From Chloroflexota bacterium (GTDB lineage Bacteria; Chloroflexota; UBA11872), in NCBI GenBank assembly GCA_026708035.1, contig JAPOVQ010000018.1, positions 1 to 35,135 on the forward strand: a DNA stretch of 35,135 nucleotides. Reading direction: 5' to 3'. Positions 15,927 through 24,607 of the stretch are shown one piece after another. The notes beneath the pieces were generated by a model that saw only the letters and a list, made by a program, of their open reading frames with translations, was not told where the DNA came from and searched no databases. The first letter of the stretch is position 1, and each line of letters begins with the position of its first letter. Position numbers and translations under genes: made by a program.

Positions 15927-18152
15927 ATGCAGCGGCAGCCGCAATCGGACGAGCGTTCAGACCACGACGAACCGTCGACAGACGGGCTGAATCCGCAGCA
16001 GCGGACGGCGGTCGAGCACCTGGTCGGTCCGCTGCTCGTCTTTGCCGGCGCCGGGACGGGCAAGACGCGCGTCATCACGCACCGGGTGGCCAAGCTCGTC
16101 GCGCACGGAGTCGCCCCGTGGCACATCTTGGCGGTCACGTTTACCAACAAGGCGGCGAATGAGATGCGCGAGCGCATCATCGACCTTGTGGGACTCTCGG
16201 CGGGCGGCGTCAACGTCGGCACCTTCCACGGCCAGTGCCTGCGGATTCTGCGCCGTGACTTTCACCGCATCGGCTGGGAGTCGGAATTCTCGATCTACGA
16301 CGCGACCGATCAGCTTCGGGCCGTCAAGCAGGCCATGTCGGACCTGGACATGCCGCTGAACACCATCAGCCCGCAGGCCGTGCGAAATGAAATCTCCCGC
16401 GCCAAGGACGAGCTGGCAACGCCGCACGAATATGCGGAGCGCGCCGACGGCTTCTTTCAGGAAACGACCGCCAGCATCTATCACCGCTACCAGCGCATCC
16501 TGCGGAATGCACAGGCGGTCGACTTCGGCGACATGATCGCCTACGCGGTTCGGATACTGCGCGAATCGCCGGAAGCGCGAACTGCCTACCACGACCGTTT
16601 CCGCTTCATCTTGGTTGACGAATACCAGGACACGAACCGCGCGCAGTACTACTTCGTTCGCGAGCTGGCCGCCGGTCACGGCAACGTCTGCGTGGTGGGC
16701 GACGACGACCAGAGCATTTACTCGTGGCGCGGCGCCGACATTCGCAACATCTTGGAATTCGAGAACCAGTTTCCGGCGGCGTCGGTGGTTCGGCTGGAGC
16801 GCAACTATCGCTCGACGAAGCGAATTCTCGCGGCGGCGAACGAGGTGATCTCGAAGCTCGCCACCCGCGCGCCAAAGACGCTGTGGACCGATCGGGACGA
16901 CGGCGACGCGCTGGGCGTCATCGAGGCACTCGACGAGGACGACGAGGCGCAGCAGGTCCTCGAGGTCGTTCGCAAGCTGACCACGGATCAGCAGGTGGCC
17001 CGGCGCGATATCGCCATCATGTACCGCACGAACGCGCAGTCACGGGCCTTCGAAGAGCTGTTCGTGCGTCTGGGCGTGCCCTACCAGCTTGTCGGCGCAA
17101 CGGAGTTCTACAACCGCAAGGAAGTGCGCGACGTCATGGCGTACCTGCGCGCGGTGGCGAATCCGCGCGACCTGCTGAGCTTCGAGCGCATCGCCAACGT
17201 GCCCCGGCGCGGGATCGGCGCCACTACGCTGAAAAGCCTGCGCGCGTGGGCCGAGCAGACGGGTCTGGCGCCCGGCGAGCTGGTGCGCTGGCTGGCGCAG
17301 CAGGCCGATGCGCCCGACGCCGTGCAAGCGGAGGCGCCGCTGGCCGGCCGGGCCCGCCGTGCGCTGACGGAGCTGGGTCGGGTCATGCGCAAGCTCGACA
17401 CGCTGGCGACCGAGCTTCCAGTGGGCAGCCTCATCAACGCCGTCGTGCAGGAAACCGGCTACGACGACGTGCTGGACAACGACCCGGACCGTCCGGAAGA
17501 GCGCTGGGAGAACGTGGTCGAGCTGGCGGCCGCCGCCGGCAAGTACGACGAGTTCGAGCCCCGCGAAGGTCTGCAGCGCTTCCTCTACGAAGCGGCGCTC
17601 GTGTCCGAGGTCGACAACCTGGCCGAGCAATCGGAAGCGATCACCATGCTCACCTACCACGCCGCCAAGGGATTGGAGTTTGGCGTCGTGTTCATGACGG
17701 GAATGGAGGAGGAATTGTTTCCTCACATCAGGTCCCACGACGACCCGGATCAGATGGAGGAAGAGCGGCGCCTGGCCTACGTGGGCATCACCAGGGCACG
17801 GGACCGCCTCTTCATGTCCTATGCGCGGTTCCGGTCTGGGTGGGGTACTCCGGTGCGCTTTCCTTCGCGGTTTTTGAACGACATTCCGCAGGAGCACCTG
17901 GTCTACGAGCGTCGCCTGAATGAGCAGCCGGGCATTCCGTCCATTGGCCCGGTGAGCTCGCAGGCCGAGCCGCAGGCGCCCACGGAGCGTACGTTTCGGG
18001 ACGGCCAGAAAGTGCGGCATCGCGTGTTCGGCGAGGGACTGGTCGTGGCCGGCAAGGTCACGCGCTTCGACGAAGAAGTGACGGTCATGTTCGAGACCGC
18101 CGGCCTCAAGCAGCTTGCCGTGAACCTCGCCAACCTGGAGGCCCTCAACTGA
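15927..18152 (+). CDS. UvrD/PcrA-type superfamily 1 DNA helicase
   Basis: The product has 741 residues from ATG 15927. Upstream in-frame codons reaching into the transglutaminase gene are not part of it. All SF1A motifs are present: LNPQQRTAVEH (Q motif), GAGTGKT (41-47), TFTNKAANEMRERI (Ia), VDEYQDTN (II), DDDQSIYSWRGAD (III), RLERNYRS (IV), TYHAAKGLEF (V) and YVGITRARDRLFMSYA (VI). The tail carries a KOW/Tudor-like segment (GQKVRHRVFGEGLVV) found in PcrA. The enzyme unwinds DNA 3'-5' in nucleotide-excision and mismatch repair and removes stalled polymerase or RecA. It is followed without a gap by the HAD phosphatase and DNA ligase genes. Confidence 0.96.
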   Translation: MQRQPQSDERSDHDEPSTDGLNPQQRTAVEHLVGPLLVFAGAGTGKTRVITHRVAKLVAHGVAPWHILAVTFTNKAANEMRERIIDLVGLSAGGVNVGTFHGQCLRILRRDFHRIGWESEFSIYDATDQLRAVKQAMSDLDMPLNTISPQAVRNEISRAKDELATPHEYAERADGFFQETTASIYHRYQRILRNAQAVDFGDMIAYAVRILRESPEARTAYHDRFRFILVDEYQDTNRAQYYFVRELAAGHGNVCVVGDDDQSIYSWRGADIRNILEFENQFPAASVVRLERNYRSTKRILAAANEVISKLATRAPKTLWTDRDDGDALGVIEALDEDDEAQQVLEVVRKLTTDQQVARRDIAIMYRTNAQSRAFEELFVRLGVPYQLVGATEFYNRKEVRDVMAYLRAVANPRDLLSFERIANVPRRGIGATTLKSLRAWAEQTGLAPGELVRWLAQQADAPDAVQAEAPLAGRARRALTELGRVMRKLDTLATELPVGSLINAVVQETGYDDVLDNDPDRPEERWENVVELAAAAGKYDEFEPREGLQRFLYEAALVSEVDNLAEQSEAITMLTYHAAKGLEFGVVFMTGMEEELFPHIRSHDDPDQMEEERRLAYVGITRARDRLFMSYARFRSGWGTPVRFPSRFLNDIPQEHLVYERRLNEQPGIPSIGPVSSQAEPQAPTERTFRDGQKVRHRVFGEGLVVAGKVTRFDEEVTVMFETAGLKQLAVNLANLEALN

Positions 18153-18823
18153 GCGGCGCGTTCACTGAATGGACGTTCATCTTCGACTTCGACGGCACGG
18201 TGAGCCCGGCGGACATGGGCCACGTGCTGTTCGACGCGCTGGCAACCCCTGAATGGCGGGTTATCGACGACCGTTGGATCCGACGTGAAATCCCGACCAG
18301 CGTGAGGGCTCGCGCCCAATTCGACCTGGTGGAGCCCGACCTCAGAGCGATGCACCGGCTCATCGACCGGCAGGCGGTCGATCCCGCGTTTCCCGCGTTG
18401 GCGCGAGGACTTCAACGCGCCGGCGCCGACGTGCGCATCGCCAGCGACGGCTTCGCGTTCTACATCAGCCGCATGCTGGCGGCAGCCGGTCTGGCCGATC
18501 TGCCGGTGGATTCGAATCGTCTCGAGGTGCGCGGCGGCGCCATCGTGCTCGGATTCCCGTACGAGCGGGACGGATGCGGGCACTGCGGCATGTGCAAGGC
18601 TCTGCCGGTGCGGTGGGCGAAGGCGCGCGGGCGTCGCGCGGTTTATGTGGGTGACGGCTACTCGGACCGCTGTGCGGTCACCGAGGCCGACGTGGTCTTC
18701 GCCAAGGACAGTTTGGCCGCTCACTGCCGGGCGAACGGCATTCCTTACCATGCCTTCGCGAGTCTTTCCGATGTTCAAGCCTGGGTGACCCACCGATCCG
18801 ACACCGACACTCCCTACGGCTGA
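18149..18823 (+). CDS. HAD-superfamily phosphatase (MtnX-like), probable CTG start
   Basis: The reading frame must include IFDFDGT (codons about 11-17 from 18149) because these Asp residues are the HAD nucleophile and acid/base. The first usual start codon is GTG 18200, which would cut them off. No ATG, GTG or TTG lies between 18000 and 18200 in frame. CTG 18149 overlaps the helicase stop as CTGA, like the ATGA overlaps elsewhere in the window, so it is my chosen start (224 residues). Other motifs are IASDGFAFY (motif II Ser), a Cys-rich cap segment GCGHCGMCKA, the conserved Lys after it, and VYVGDGYSDRCA (motif IV). The Cys pattern and order fit MtnX-like phosphatases; the substrate here is unknown. 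No methionine-salvage genes are nearby. Confidence 0.82.
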   Translation: MSGAFTEWTFIFDFDGTVSPADMGHVLFDALATPEWRVIDDRWIRREIPTSVRARAQFDLVEPDLRAMHRLIDRQAVDPAFPALARGLQRAGADVRIASDGFAFYISRMLAAAGLADLPVDSNRLEVRGGAIVLGFPYERDGCGHCGMCKALPVRWAKARGRRAVYVGDGYSDRCAVTEADVVFAKDSLAAHCRANGIPYHAFASLSDVQAWVTHRSDTDTPYG

Positions 18824-18824
18824 C

Positions 18825-20555
18825 ATGACCTTCCGCGAGCTTGCCGTCATCTTCGAGCGCCTGGATGAGATCAGCGCGCGCAACGCCATGATCGACATCC
18901 TGGCGGAGGTATACGGCGCGGTTGGGCCGGATGAAGCGGCGCAGGTGACCTACCTGATTCAGGGGCGATTGGTTCCCAAGTTCGTCGACCTCGAGTTCGG
19001 CGTGGCCAGTCGGCTCATGATCGAGGCGCTGGCGCTGGCGTTCGACCGGGACCGCGCAGAGATCGAGGCCGTGTCGCGAGAGACGGGCGATCTCGGCACG
19101 GCGGCGGAGCAACTGACGAGCCACGAGGGAGGCGATTTGTCGGTGGGCGAGGTCTTCGAGCGCCTGCGCGAGGTGGCCGAGGCCGAGGGACCAGGCTCCC
19201 AGGAACGCAAGGTGCAGGGAATCGCCGCCATCCTCCAGGAGCTGGACGCGCGCTCGAATCGCTACCTGCCGCGGATTCCGCTGGGCCGCCTGCGGCTGGG
19301 CGTGGGCGATCCCACGGTGATGGACGCGCTCTCGGTCGCCAAAGTGGGCGACAAATCCGAGCGCAAGGTGATCGAGCGCGCCTACAACCTGACCAGCGAT
19401 CTGGGTCTGGTCGCGCACGACTACGTCGCCGAAGGCCGCGCCGCCATGGAAGCCGTTGACGTGCGCGTGGGCTATCCCGTGCGCATGGCCCAGGCCGAGC
19501 GCCTCTCGAGCGGCGCCGAGATCGTCGACAAGATCGGGCGCGCGGCGGTGGAGGCGAAGTTCGACGGCTTCCGGGTGCAGATTCACCGCAACGGGACGAC
19601 GGTCAGCATCTACAGCCGGAACCTGGAGGACATGACGGGAATGTTCCCCGAGGTCACGGAATCCGTGCTGGCCCAAGTGCGCGCCGAACAGGCGATCTTC
19701 GAGGGCGAGGCGATGGGCGTGGACCCGGACAGCGGAGACTTCCTGCCCTTTCAGGTCACTGTGTCGCGCAAGCGCAAGCACGGCATCGAGGAAGCGGCGG
19801 CCACCATGCCCCTGACCGTGCAAGCGTTCGACGTGCTCTACGACGGCGAAGACGTGACCACGCTGCCGTTCAGCGCGCGGCGCGAGCGGCTCCAAGCGCT
19901 GATAGGGCCCGGCGAAGGCGTGGTGGTGTCAGAGGTGCTCGAAACCGAGGATCCGGAAGAAATCGATCGGTTCTTCGGCGCGCGCGTAGACGAGGGGCTC
20001 GAAGGCGTGCTGGCCAAGCGGCTGGATGCCCCCTATGAAGCGGGGAAACGCAACTTCAACTGGATCAAGCTCAAACGCAGCTACTCGGCGGCGCTCAACG
20101 ACACGCTCGACTGCGTGCTGATCGGATACTGGCGCGGTCGAGGCAAGCGCGCCGCCTGGGGCATCGGGGCGCTGCTGAGCGCGGTGTGGGACCCCAAGAG
20201 CGAGACGTTCAAGACCATCGCGCGCATCGGCACCGGCTACTCGGACGAGGAATGGGTCCGAATCCGGGAGATGCTGGACGCCCACGCGGTGCCCGAGCAG
20301 CCGGCGTCCGTGGACTCGCACGTGACGCCGGACGTGTGGAGTACTCCCACCCATGTCGTCGAGGTGCTGGCCGATGAGATCACGCTGAGCCCCACCCACA
20401 CCGCCGGTCGCAGCGAGACACAGCAGGGTATGGCGCTGCGCTTTCCGCGCGTGCTGAACTTCGTGCGCGAGGACAAGGACCCCACCGACGCCACGACGGT
20501 TGCCGAGGCGAGGGCCATGTTCGAGCAGCAGACGGGGAAGGCCGGCGGGGGCTAA
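18825..20555 (+). CDS. ATP-dependent DNA ligase (archaeal type)
   Basis: The product has 576 residues and begins one base after the HAD stop. The N-terminal DNA-binding domain covers about residues 1-200 (RLGVGDPTVMDAL). Nucleotidyltransferase motif I is EAKFDGFR with adenylated Lys245. Motifs III (FEGEAMG), IV (EGVLAKRLDAPY) and V (NWIKLKR) follow, then an OB-fold with RIGTGYSDEEW and a C-terminal GMALRFPRV. Length and domain order match archaeal replicative and LigB-type ligases rather than the short bacterial LigD or LigC kinds. It seals nicks with ATP. Bacteria normally use an NAD-dependent LigA for replication, so this is probably an additional repair ligase, consistent with the helicase in the same operon. 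Confidence 0.95.
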   Translation: MTFRELAVIFERLDEISARNAMIDILAEVYGAVGPDEAAQVTYLIQGRLVPKFVDLEFGVASRLMIEALALAFDRDRAEIEAVSRETGDLGTAAEQLTSHEGGDLSVGEVFERLREVAEAEGPGSQERKVQGIAAILQELDARSNRYLPRIPLGRLRLGVGDPTVMDALSVAKVGDKSERKVIERAYNLTSDLGLVAHDYVAEGRAAMEAVDVRVGYPVRMAQAERLSSGAEIVDKIGRAAVEAKFDGFRVQIHRNGTTVSIYSRNLEDMTGMFPEVTESVLAQVRAEQAIFEGEAMGVDPDSGDFLPFQVTVSRKRKHGIEEAAATMPLTVQAFDVLYDGEDVTTLPFSARRERLQALIGPGEGVVVSEVLETEDPEEIDRFFGARVDEGLEGVLAKRLDAPYEAGKRNFNWIKLKRSYSAALNDTLDCVLIGYWRGRGKRAAWGIGALLSAVWDPKSETFKTIARIGTGYSDEEWVRIREMLDAHAVPEQPASVDSHVTPDVWSTPTHVVEVLADEITLSPTHTAGRSETQQGMALRFPRVLNFVREDKDPTDATTVAEARAMFEQQTGKAGGG

Positions 20556-20577
20556 GGTCGCTTTACCGTCCTCATCT

Positions 20578-20660
20578 GTCATTCCGAACGAACGTGAGGA
20601 ATCTAAGGACGCTGCGCCGTTTCTCCTGCTCCCTAGATTCCTCGCTTTGCTCGGAATGAC
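20578..20660. repeat. Dispersed inverted-repeat element (REP/MITE-like)
   Basis: The left arm GTCATTCCGAACGAACGTGA (from 20578) and the right arm ending CTCGGAATGAC (20660) are inverted copies across about 30 bases each, with GAGGAATCT / AGATTCCTC inside. A 20-odd base loop separates them. Very similar arms occur in many bacterial genomes as dispersed elements; this is known. It can fold into a long hairpin just after the ligase gene and may also end its transcript. Confidence 0.75.
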
Positions 20661-20722
20661 AGGGGAAGGGCCCGGTGGCCCGCGCTGCGTGCAGCGTGGG
20701 ACCGGCCGTCCCCTCGCCCTAT

Positions 20723-20743
20723 CCCTCTCCCCGCCGGAGAGGG
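20723..20743. repeat. Short inverted repeat CCCTCTCC-N5-GGAGAGGG
   Basis: A perfect 8-bp stem with a CCGCC loop lies between the inverted-repeat element and the end of the minus-strand VOC gene. Similar CCCTCTCC/GGAGAGGG hairpins are common dispersed intergenic repeats. It may serve as a terminator from either side. Confidence 0.5.
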
Positions 20744-20760
20744 GACCGGACTGGCTACGC

Positions 20761-21117
20761 CTACCGCTCCGGCTCGATCACGAGCGGGTGCTTGGGCTGG
20801 TAGATCCCGATCCAGGCGTCGCCGGGAACCTCGATCCGCGTGGCAATGCCCCACTCTTCTTCATGGATCGGTTCAATGAGCTTGACGCCCTTGGCTTGAA
20901 GCCGGGCCACCGTGGCGTGAATGTCGTCGCAGAGCAGGTGCAGCTCGTGGTCGCGGTCGCCGTCCTCCGGATGGAGCCCGACCTCCGTGGGCGGGAGCGC
21001 AAAGACGAGCCAACCGTCGCCGGCGTTGACCCAGGGAAACTCCAGCACGTCGCGAAAGAAGGCCCGCGCGGCCTCGGCGTCCTTGGTGAAGATCAGTGAG
21101 TGGACTCCGATGAACAT
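20761..21117 (-). CDS. VOC / glyoxalase family protein
   Basis: The product has 118 residues on the minus strand, with GGAG eight bases before the ATG at 21117. The opening IGVHSLIFTKDAEAARAFFRDVLEFPWV, the middle DGWLVFALPPTEVGLHPEDG, and the segment ELHLLCDDIHATVARLQAKGV with a GIATRIEVPGD strand are typical VOC modules. Possible metal ligands are His6, the His of VGLHP and a Glu near the C-terminus. The substrate is unknown. It is divergent from the SDR gene at 21236. Confidence 0.88.
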   Translation of the reverse strand: MFIGVHSLIFTKDAEAARAFFRDVLEFPWVNAGDGWLVFALPPTEVGLHPEDGDRDHELHLLCDDIHATVARLQAKGVKLIEPIHEEEWGIATRIEVPGDAWIGIYQPKHPLVIEPER

Positions 21118-21168
21118 TTGTAGTTCTCCGATTCGTCGGGCGGCGTTTCCATCTTGCCCGACGGCTGA

Positions 21169-21174
21169 ATCCTA
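21169..21174 (-). promoter_or_regulatory. Possible -10 (TAGGAT) for the minus-strand VOC gene
   Basis: On the minus strand GCTAGGAT (21176-21169) lies 52 bases before the ATG, in the 118-base divergent gap. It resembles GCTAGCAT at 28010 and GCTACCAT at 4189. The -35 is not clear. Confidence 0.25.
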
Positions 21175-21235
21175 GCGGTGCCTGCCGCGGCTGGTTCAAG
21201 CTAGGCTGGACTCGCACGGCGGCATGGAGCGGCAG

Positions 21236-22000
21236 ATGTCTCTTTCGGGCGGCTTCCGGCTCGACGGCCGCCGCGCGCTGGTCACCGGCGCCAGCCGCGG
21301 GATCGGGCGAGCCATCGCCGAGGCGTTCGCCGAGGCGGGCGCGGACGTGGCGCTGGCCGCGCGCACCGTGTCCGACCTCGAGACGGTTGCGGCGGCGGTC
21401 GAAGCACACGGCCGTACCGCGGTCGTGCTGCCACTGGACGTGCGTGACGTGGCTGCGGTCGAAGAGGCCATCGCCAAGGCCGGCGAAGCGCTGGGCGGGC
21501 TCGACATCCTGGTGAACAACGCGGGGGTCTACTTCCACGCCACTGTCGACGAGCTCACGCCGGAGCAGTTCCAACTGGTGCTCGATGTGAACCTGCGCGC
21601 CGTCGTGTTCGCCATGCAGGCGGCGCGACCGCTGATGCGGGCGGGCGGCGGCGGCGTGGTCATCAACATCAGCTCGGTCGCCGCGGAGAAGGGGGCGCCT
21701 AACGTCTATGGCGCCAGCAAAGCGGCGCTGGAGAGTTTCACCCGCGGCGCCGATCGCGACTGGGCGCTGGACAACATCCGCTGCGTGGCGATCGCGCCGG
21801 GAATGATCGACACGGACATGGAGGCGGAGGTGTTGGCCGACCCGGCGCGCATCGATCCGGTGATCGCGACCACCGCGCGCCGCCGCGTGGCCCAGCCGGG
21901 CGAAGTCGCCGCTGCCGCGGTCTTTCTGGCCTCACAAGCGGCCGATTTCATCAGCGGCGCCGTGCTCAACGTTGACGGCGGCCGCAGCGCGCACTACTAG
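21236..22000 (+). CDS. SDR family oxidoreductase
   Basis: I take ATG 21236 as start (254 residues) because GGAG lies six bases before it; ATG 21224 in frame is the alternative. The classical SDR pattern is complete: TGASRGIG cofactor motif (17-24), NNAG, the catalytic Ser in INISSVAAEKG, and YGASKAA with Tyr and Lys. The C-terminal ISGAVLNVDGGR is typical of 3-oxoacyl-ACP-reductase-like and sugar or polyol dehydrogenases. The substrate cannot be assigned. It is followed two bases later by a second SDR of similar design. Confidence 0.92.
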   Translation: MSLSGGFRLDGRRALVTGASRGIGRAIAEAFAEAGADVALAARTVSDLETVAAAVEAHGRTAVVLPLDVRDVAAVEEAIAKAGEALGGLDILVNNAGVYFHATVDELTPEQFQLVLDVNLRAVVFAMQAARPLMRAGGGGVVINISSVAAEKGAPNVYGASKAALESFTRGADRDWALDNIRCVAIAPGMIDTDMEAEVLADPARIDPVIATTARRRVAQPGEVAAAAVFLASQAADFISGAVLNVDGGRSAHY

Positions 22001-22002
22001 CC

Positions 22003-22758
22003 ATGAATGACGCCTTCTCGCTTGCCGGTCGCCGGGCGCTCGTCACAGGCGCCAGCCGTGGGATCGGACGCGGCATCGCCCTGGCGTTCGCCGAGGCCGG
22101 CGCCGACGTGGCCATCGCGGCGACGGACTCCCGGAAGCTGACCGAGGTCGCCGCCGAGGCGCTGCGTCATGGAGTTGCCGCACATCCGATAACCGTCAAC
22201 CTCGCGGACGTCAGAGCCGTAATGGACATGGTTGACCAAGCTCGTTCCGCCATGGGTGGGCTGGACGTGCTGGTCAACAATGCGGCGGTCCACGGCGGTG
22301 ATGCCGCCACGGACACCACCGTCGAGGAGTTCGAGCGCCTGGTGAATGTCAACCTGCGGGCGCCGGTGTTCGCGGCGCAGCGGGCGGGAACCTACATGCG
22401 GGCCGCGGGCGGCGGCGTGATCATCAACATCGGATCGACCGCCGCGGTGCGCGGACTGGGGGTCTACGGCGCGGTCAAGGCCGGGCTCGAGTCCTTCACC
22501 GACGGGCTGGCCCGAGCGTGGGGGCCTGACGGCATTCGCGTGGTTGCCATCCAGCCGGGACTCATCAGCACCGACGCGACGGCGTCCCTGGAGCAGGACG
22601 CGGAACGGCTCGAACGATTCCTGAGCCAAACGCACCTGCGGCGCATCGGCCAGCCGCGTGACGTGGCCGGCGCCGCCGTATTTCTGGCGTCGGACGCGGC
22701 CAGCTTCATCACGGGTGTCGTGCTTCCGGTTTCGGGTGGTCGCGTCTATAAGCTCTAG
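22003..22758 (+). CDS. SDR family oxidoreductase, tandem paralogue
   Basis: The product has 251 residues and begins two bases after the previous SDR stop. It shows TGASRGIG (15-22), NNAA in place of NNAG, the catalytic Ser in INIGSTAAVRG, YGAVKAG with Tyr and Lys, and the tail FITGVVLPVSGGRVYKL. It shares much of its N-terminal third with the preceding gene, which points to a tandem duplication. The two may act on related substrates or form a heteromer (inference). Confidence 0.92.
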   Translation: MNDAFSLAGRRALVTGASRGIGRGIALAFAEAGADVAIAATDSRKLTEVAAEALRHGVAAHPITVNLADVRAVMDMVDQARSAMGGLDVLVNNAAVHGGDAATDTTVEEFERLVNVNLRAPVFAAQRAGTYMRAAGGGVIINIGSTAAVRGLGVYGAVKAGLESFTDGLARAWGPDGIRVVAIQPGLISTDATASLEQDAERLERFLSQTHLRRIGQPRDVAGAAVFLASDAASFITGVVLPVSGGRVYKL

Positions 22759-22771
22759 GCGGCCCAATGCC

Positions 22772-22777
22772 TATAAT
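22772..22777 (+). promoter_or_regulatory. Consensus -10 TATAAT upstream of gatC
   Basis: A perfect TATAAT lies 31 bases before the gatC ATG in otherwise GC-rich DNA. A TTGACA-like -35 is not evident at the normal distance. It would drive the gatCAB operon. Confidence 0.45.
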
Positions 22778-22807
22778 TCGGCTCGGTTCGCCCCACCCAA
22801 TTCCCCC

Positions 22808-23098
22808 ATGATCGACCGCGAGCAAGTGGTGCACGTCGCGGCCTTGGCGCGTCTGGCGCTCTCCGAGGCCGAGATCGACCGCATGCAGGCCGACCTGCAG
22901 CAAATCCTGCAGGCGTTCGAGGCGCTCAATGCGCTTGACGTTTCCGATGTATCGCCCACGGCGCAGGTGATTCCGCTGGCGACCGTCGAGCGACCCGATG
23001 CCACCGAGGCGCCGCTCTCGCGCGACGACGTGATGCGCAACGCGCCGCGAGTCGAGCGGGACCAGATTCGCGTTCCCGCCGTGCTGCCGGAGGACTAG
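22808..23098 (+). CDS. gatC: Aspartyl/glutamyl-tRNA amidotransferase subunit C
   Basis: From ATG 22808 the product has 96 residues, the normal GatC size; upstream in-frame codons inside the SDR gene are not part of it. Typical features are VVHVAALARLALSEAEI near the start, FEALNALDVSDVSPTAQV, and the tail LSRDDVMRNAPRVERDQIRVPAVLPE. GatC wraps around the GatA-GatB interface. With gatA and gatB immediately downstream it completes the transamidosome that makes Gln-tRNA(Gln) and/or Asn-tRNA(Asn) from mischarged precursors. Confidence 0.95.
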   Translation: MIDREQVVHVAALARLALSEAEIDRMQADLQQILQAFEALNALDVSDVSPTAQVIPLATVERPDATEAPLSRDDVMRNAPRVERDQIRVPAVLPED

Positions 23099-23137
23099 CG
23101 GGCGTGCCTGACTGCCGGGTCGGCAGGGAGTCGCCAC

Positions 23138-24607
23138 ATGGCTGACGATCTCTTCCGGCTCACCGTCGCCGAAGCGGGGGACGCGCTGACGGCCGGCGAC
23201 ATCTCCTCGGTCGATCTCACTCGCAGCGTGCTGGATCGAATCGACGCCGTCGACGCGCGCACCGGCGCCTACTTGCTCGTGACCGCCGACGCCGCGCTGG
23301 CACAGGCCGCGGCGGCCGATGTGCGACGCGCGCGCGGAGAGGCTGGTCCGCTGCTGGGCATCCCGCTGGCGATCAAGGACGTGCTCTGCACCGACGGAGT
23401 CACGACAACCTGCGCCTCGCGCATTCTCGAAGGCTTCGTACCGCCCTACGACGCCACGGTCCTTGCGCGCCTCAAGGACGCCGGCGCCGTGCTCGTGGGA
23501 AAGACGAACATGGATGAGTTCGCCATGGGGTCGTCGAGTGAGAATTCGGGCTATCACCCGGTGCGCAATCCGTGGGACCTGTCCAGGGTGCCGGGGGGAT
23601 CGAGTGGCGGATCGGCGGCAGCGGTGGCCGCGGACGAATGCCTGGCCGCGCTTGGCTCGGACACCGGCGGCAGCGTGCGTCAGCCCGCCGCGCTGTGTGG
23701 GTGCGTGGGCCTCAAGCCGACCTACGGTCGCGTGTCGCGCTATGGGCTGGTGGCGTTCGCGTCCTCGCTCGATCAGGTCGGTCCACTCACGAAGTCGGTA
23801 CATGACGCCGCCGTTCTCCTCGCGGCCACCGCCGGACACGACCCGCGCGACGCCACGTCGCTGCCGGAGCCGGTGCCGGACTTCGCGGCGCAGCTCGCCG
23901 GCAATGTCGAGGGACTTCGCGTGGGCGTGGCGCCGGAGTACTTCGGTGAGGGCATTGACGCGGGCGTGGCCTCGGCGGTTGAGGGCGCGATCGCCGTGCT
24001 GGAAGCCAACGGCGCGGAGATTCGTGAGATCACGCTGCCCCACACCGAGTACGCGCTGCCGGTCTACTACGTCATCGCTCCCTCCGAGGCGAGCGCGAAC
24101 CTGGCCCGCTACAACGGCGTGAAATATGGGCTGTCCGACCCGCAGGCCGTCGACGTGGACGAGATGATGGCCACGGTGCGCGCCCAGGGCTTCGGCGCCG
24201 AAGTCAAGCGACGCATCATGCTCGGAACGTTTGCGCTCTCGTCCGGCTACTACGACGCCTATTACCTGCGCGCCCAGAAGGTGCGCACCCTCATCAAGCA
24301 GGATTTCGACACGGCCTTCGAGTCGGTGGACGTGATCGCCGCACCGACCTCGCCGACCACCGCGTTCGAGCTCGGCGGGCGAACCGCCGATCCGCTGGCG
24401 ATGTACCGCGCCGACGTGCTCACGCTGCCCGCGTCGCTCGCGGGCCTGCCAGCCATCAGCGTGCCGTGCGGCTTCGTGGATGGATTGCCGGCGGGCCTGC
24501 AGCTCATCGCTCCGCCGCTGCAAGAGGCACGCCTGCTGCGCGCGGCGGACGCCTATGAACGACTTCGGCCAGAGGCCCCGGCGCCGCGGCAGGCGGTGGA
24601 GGCATGA
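23138..24607 (+). CDS. gatA: Aspartyl/glutamyl-tRNA amidotransferase subunit A
   Basis: The product has 489 residues, standard for GatA, with GGGAG eight bases before ATG 23138. It is an amidase-signature enzyme: catalytic Lys80 (LAIKDVL), the Ser-rich loop [12 protein letters not shown], and [16 protein letters not shown] carrying the cis-Ser and nucleophile Ser. It releases ammonia from glutamine and channels it to GatB. The stop overlaps the gatB start by four bases (ATGA). Confidence 0.97.
   Translation: MADDLFRLTVAEAGDALTAGDISSVDLTRSVLDRIDAVDARTGAYLLVTADAALAQAAAADVRRARGEAGPLLGIPLAIKDVLCTDGVTTTCASRILEGFVPPYDATVLARLKDAGAVLVGKTNMDEFAMGSSSENSGYHPVRNPWDLSRVPGGSSGGSAAAVAADECLAALGSDTGGSVRQPAALCGCVGLKPTYGRVSRYGLVAFASSLDQVGPLTKSVHDAAVLLAATAGHDPRDATSLPEPVPDFAAQLAGNVEGLRVGVAPEYFGEGIDAGVASAVEGAIAVLEANGAEIREITLPHTEYALPVYYVIAPSEASANLARYNGVKYGLSDPQAVDVDEMMATVRAQGFGAEVKRRIMLGTFALSSGYYDAYYLRAQKVRTLIKQDFDTAFESVDVIAAPTSPTTAFELGGRTADPLAMYRADVLTLPASLAGLPAISVPCGFVDGLPAGLQLIAPPLQEARLLRAADAYERLRPEAPAPRQAVEA

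Noticed and set aside
4843-15929. AATTGGGCATG before both the receiver-phosphatase and helicase starts, and AATTGGGCCTG near the alpha-E start
   Set aside because: Matches of 10-11 bases are expected by chance in 35 kb, and the string contains no ribosome binding site or promoter element.
16724-17923. 399-codon plus-strand frame inside the helicase gene
   Set aside because: It is a different frame of the helicase, very rich in Arg, Gly and Ala, without motifs or a ribosome binding site.
18200-18823. GTG 18200 as start of the HAD phosphatase
   Set aside because: It removes the catalytic DFDGT motif, which is encoded intact and in frame just upstream.
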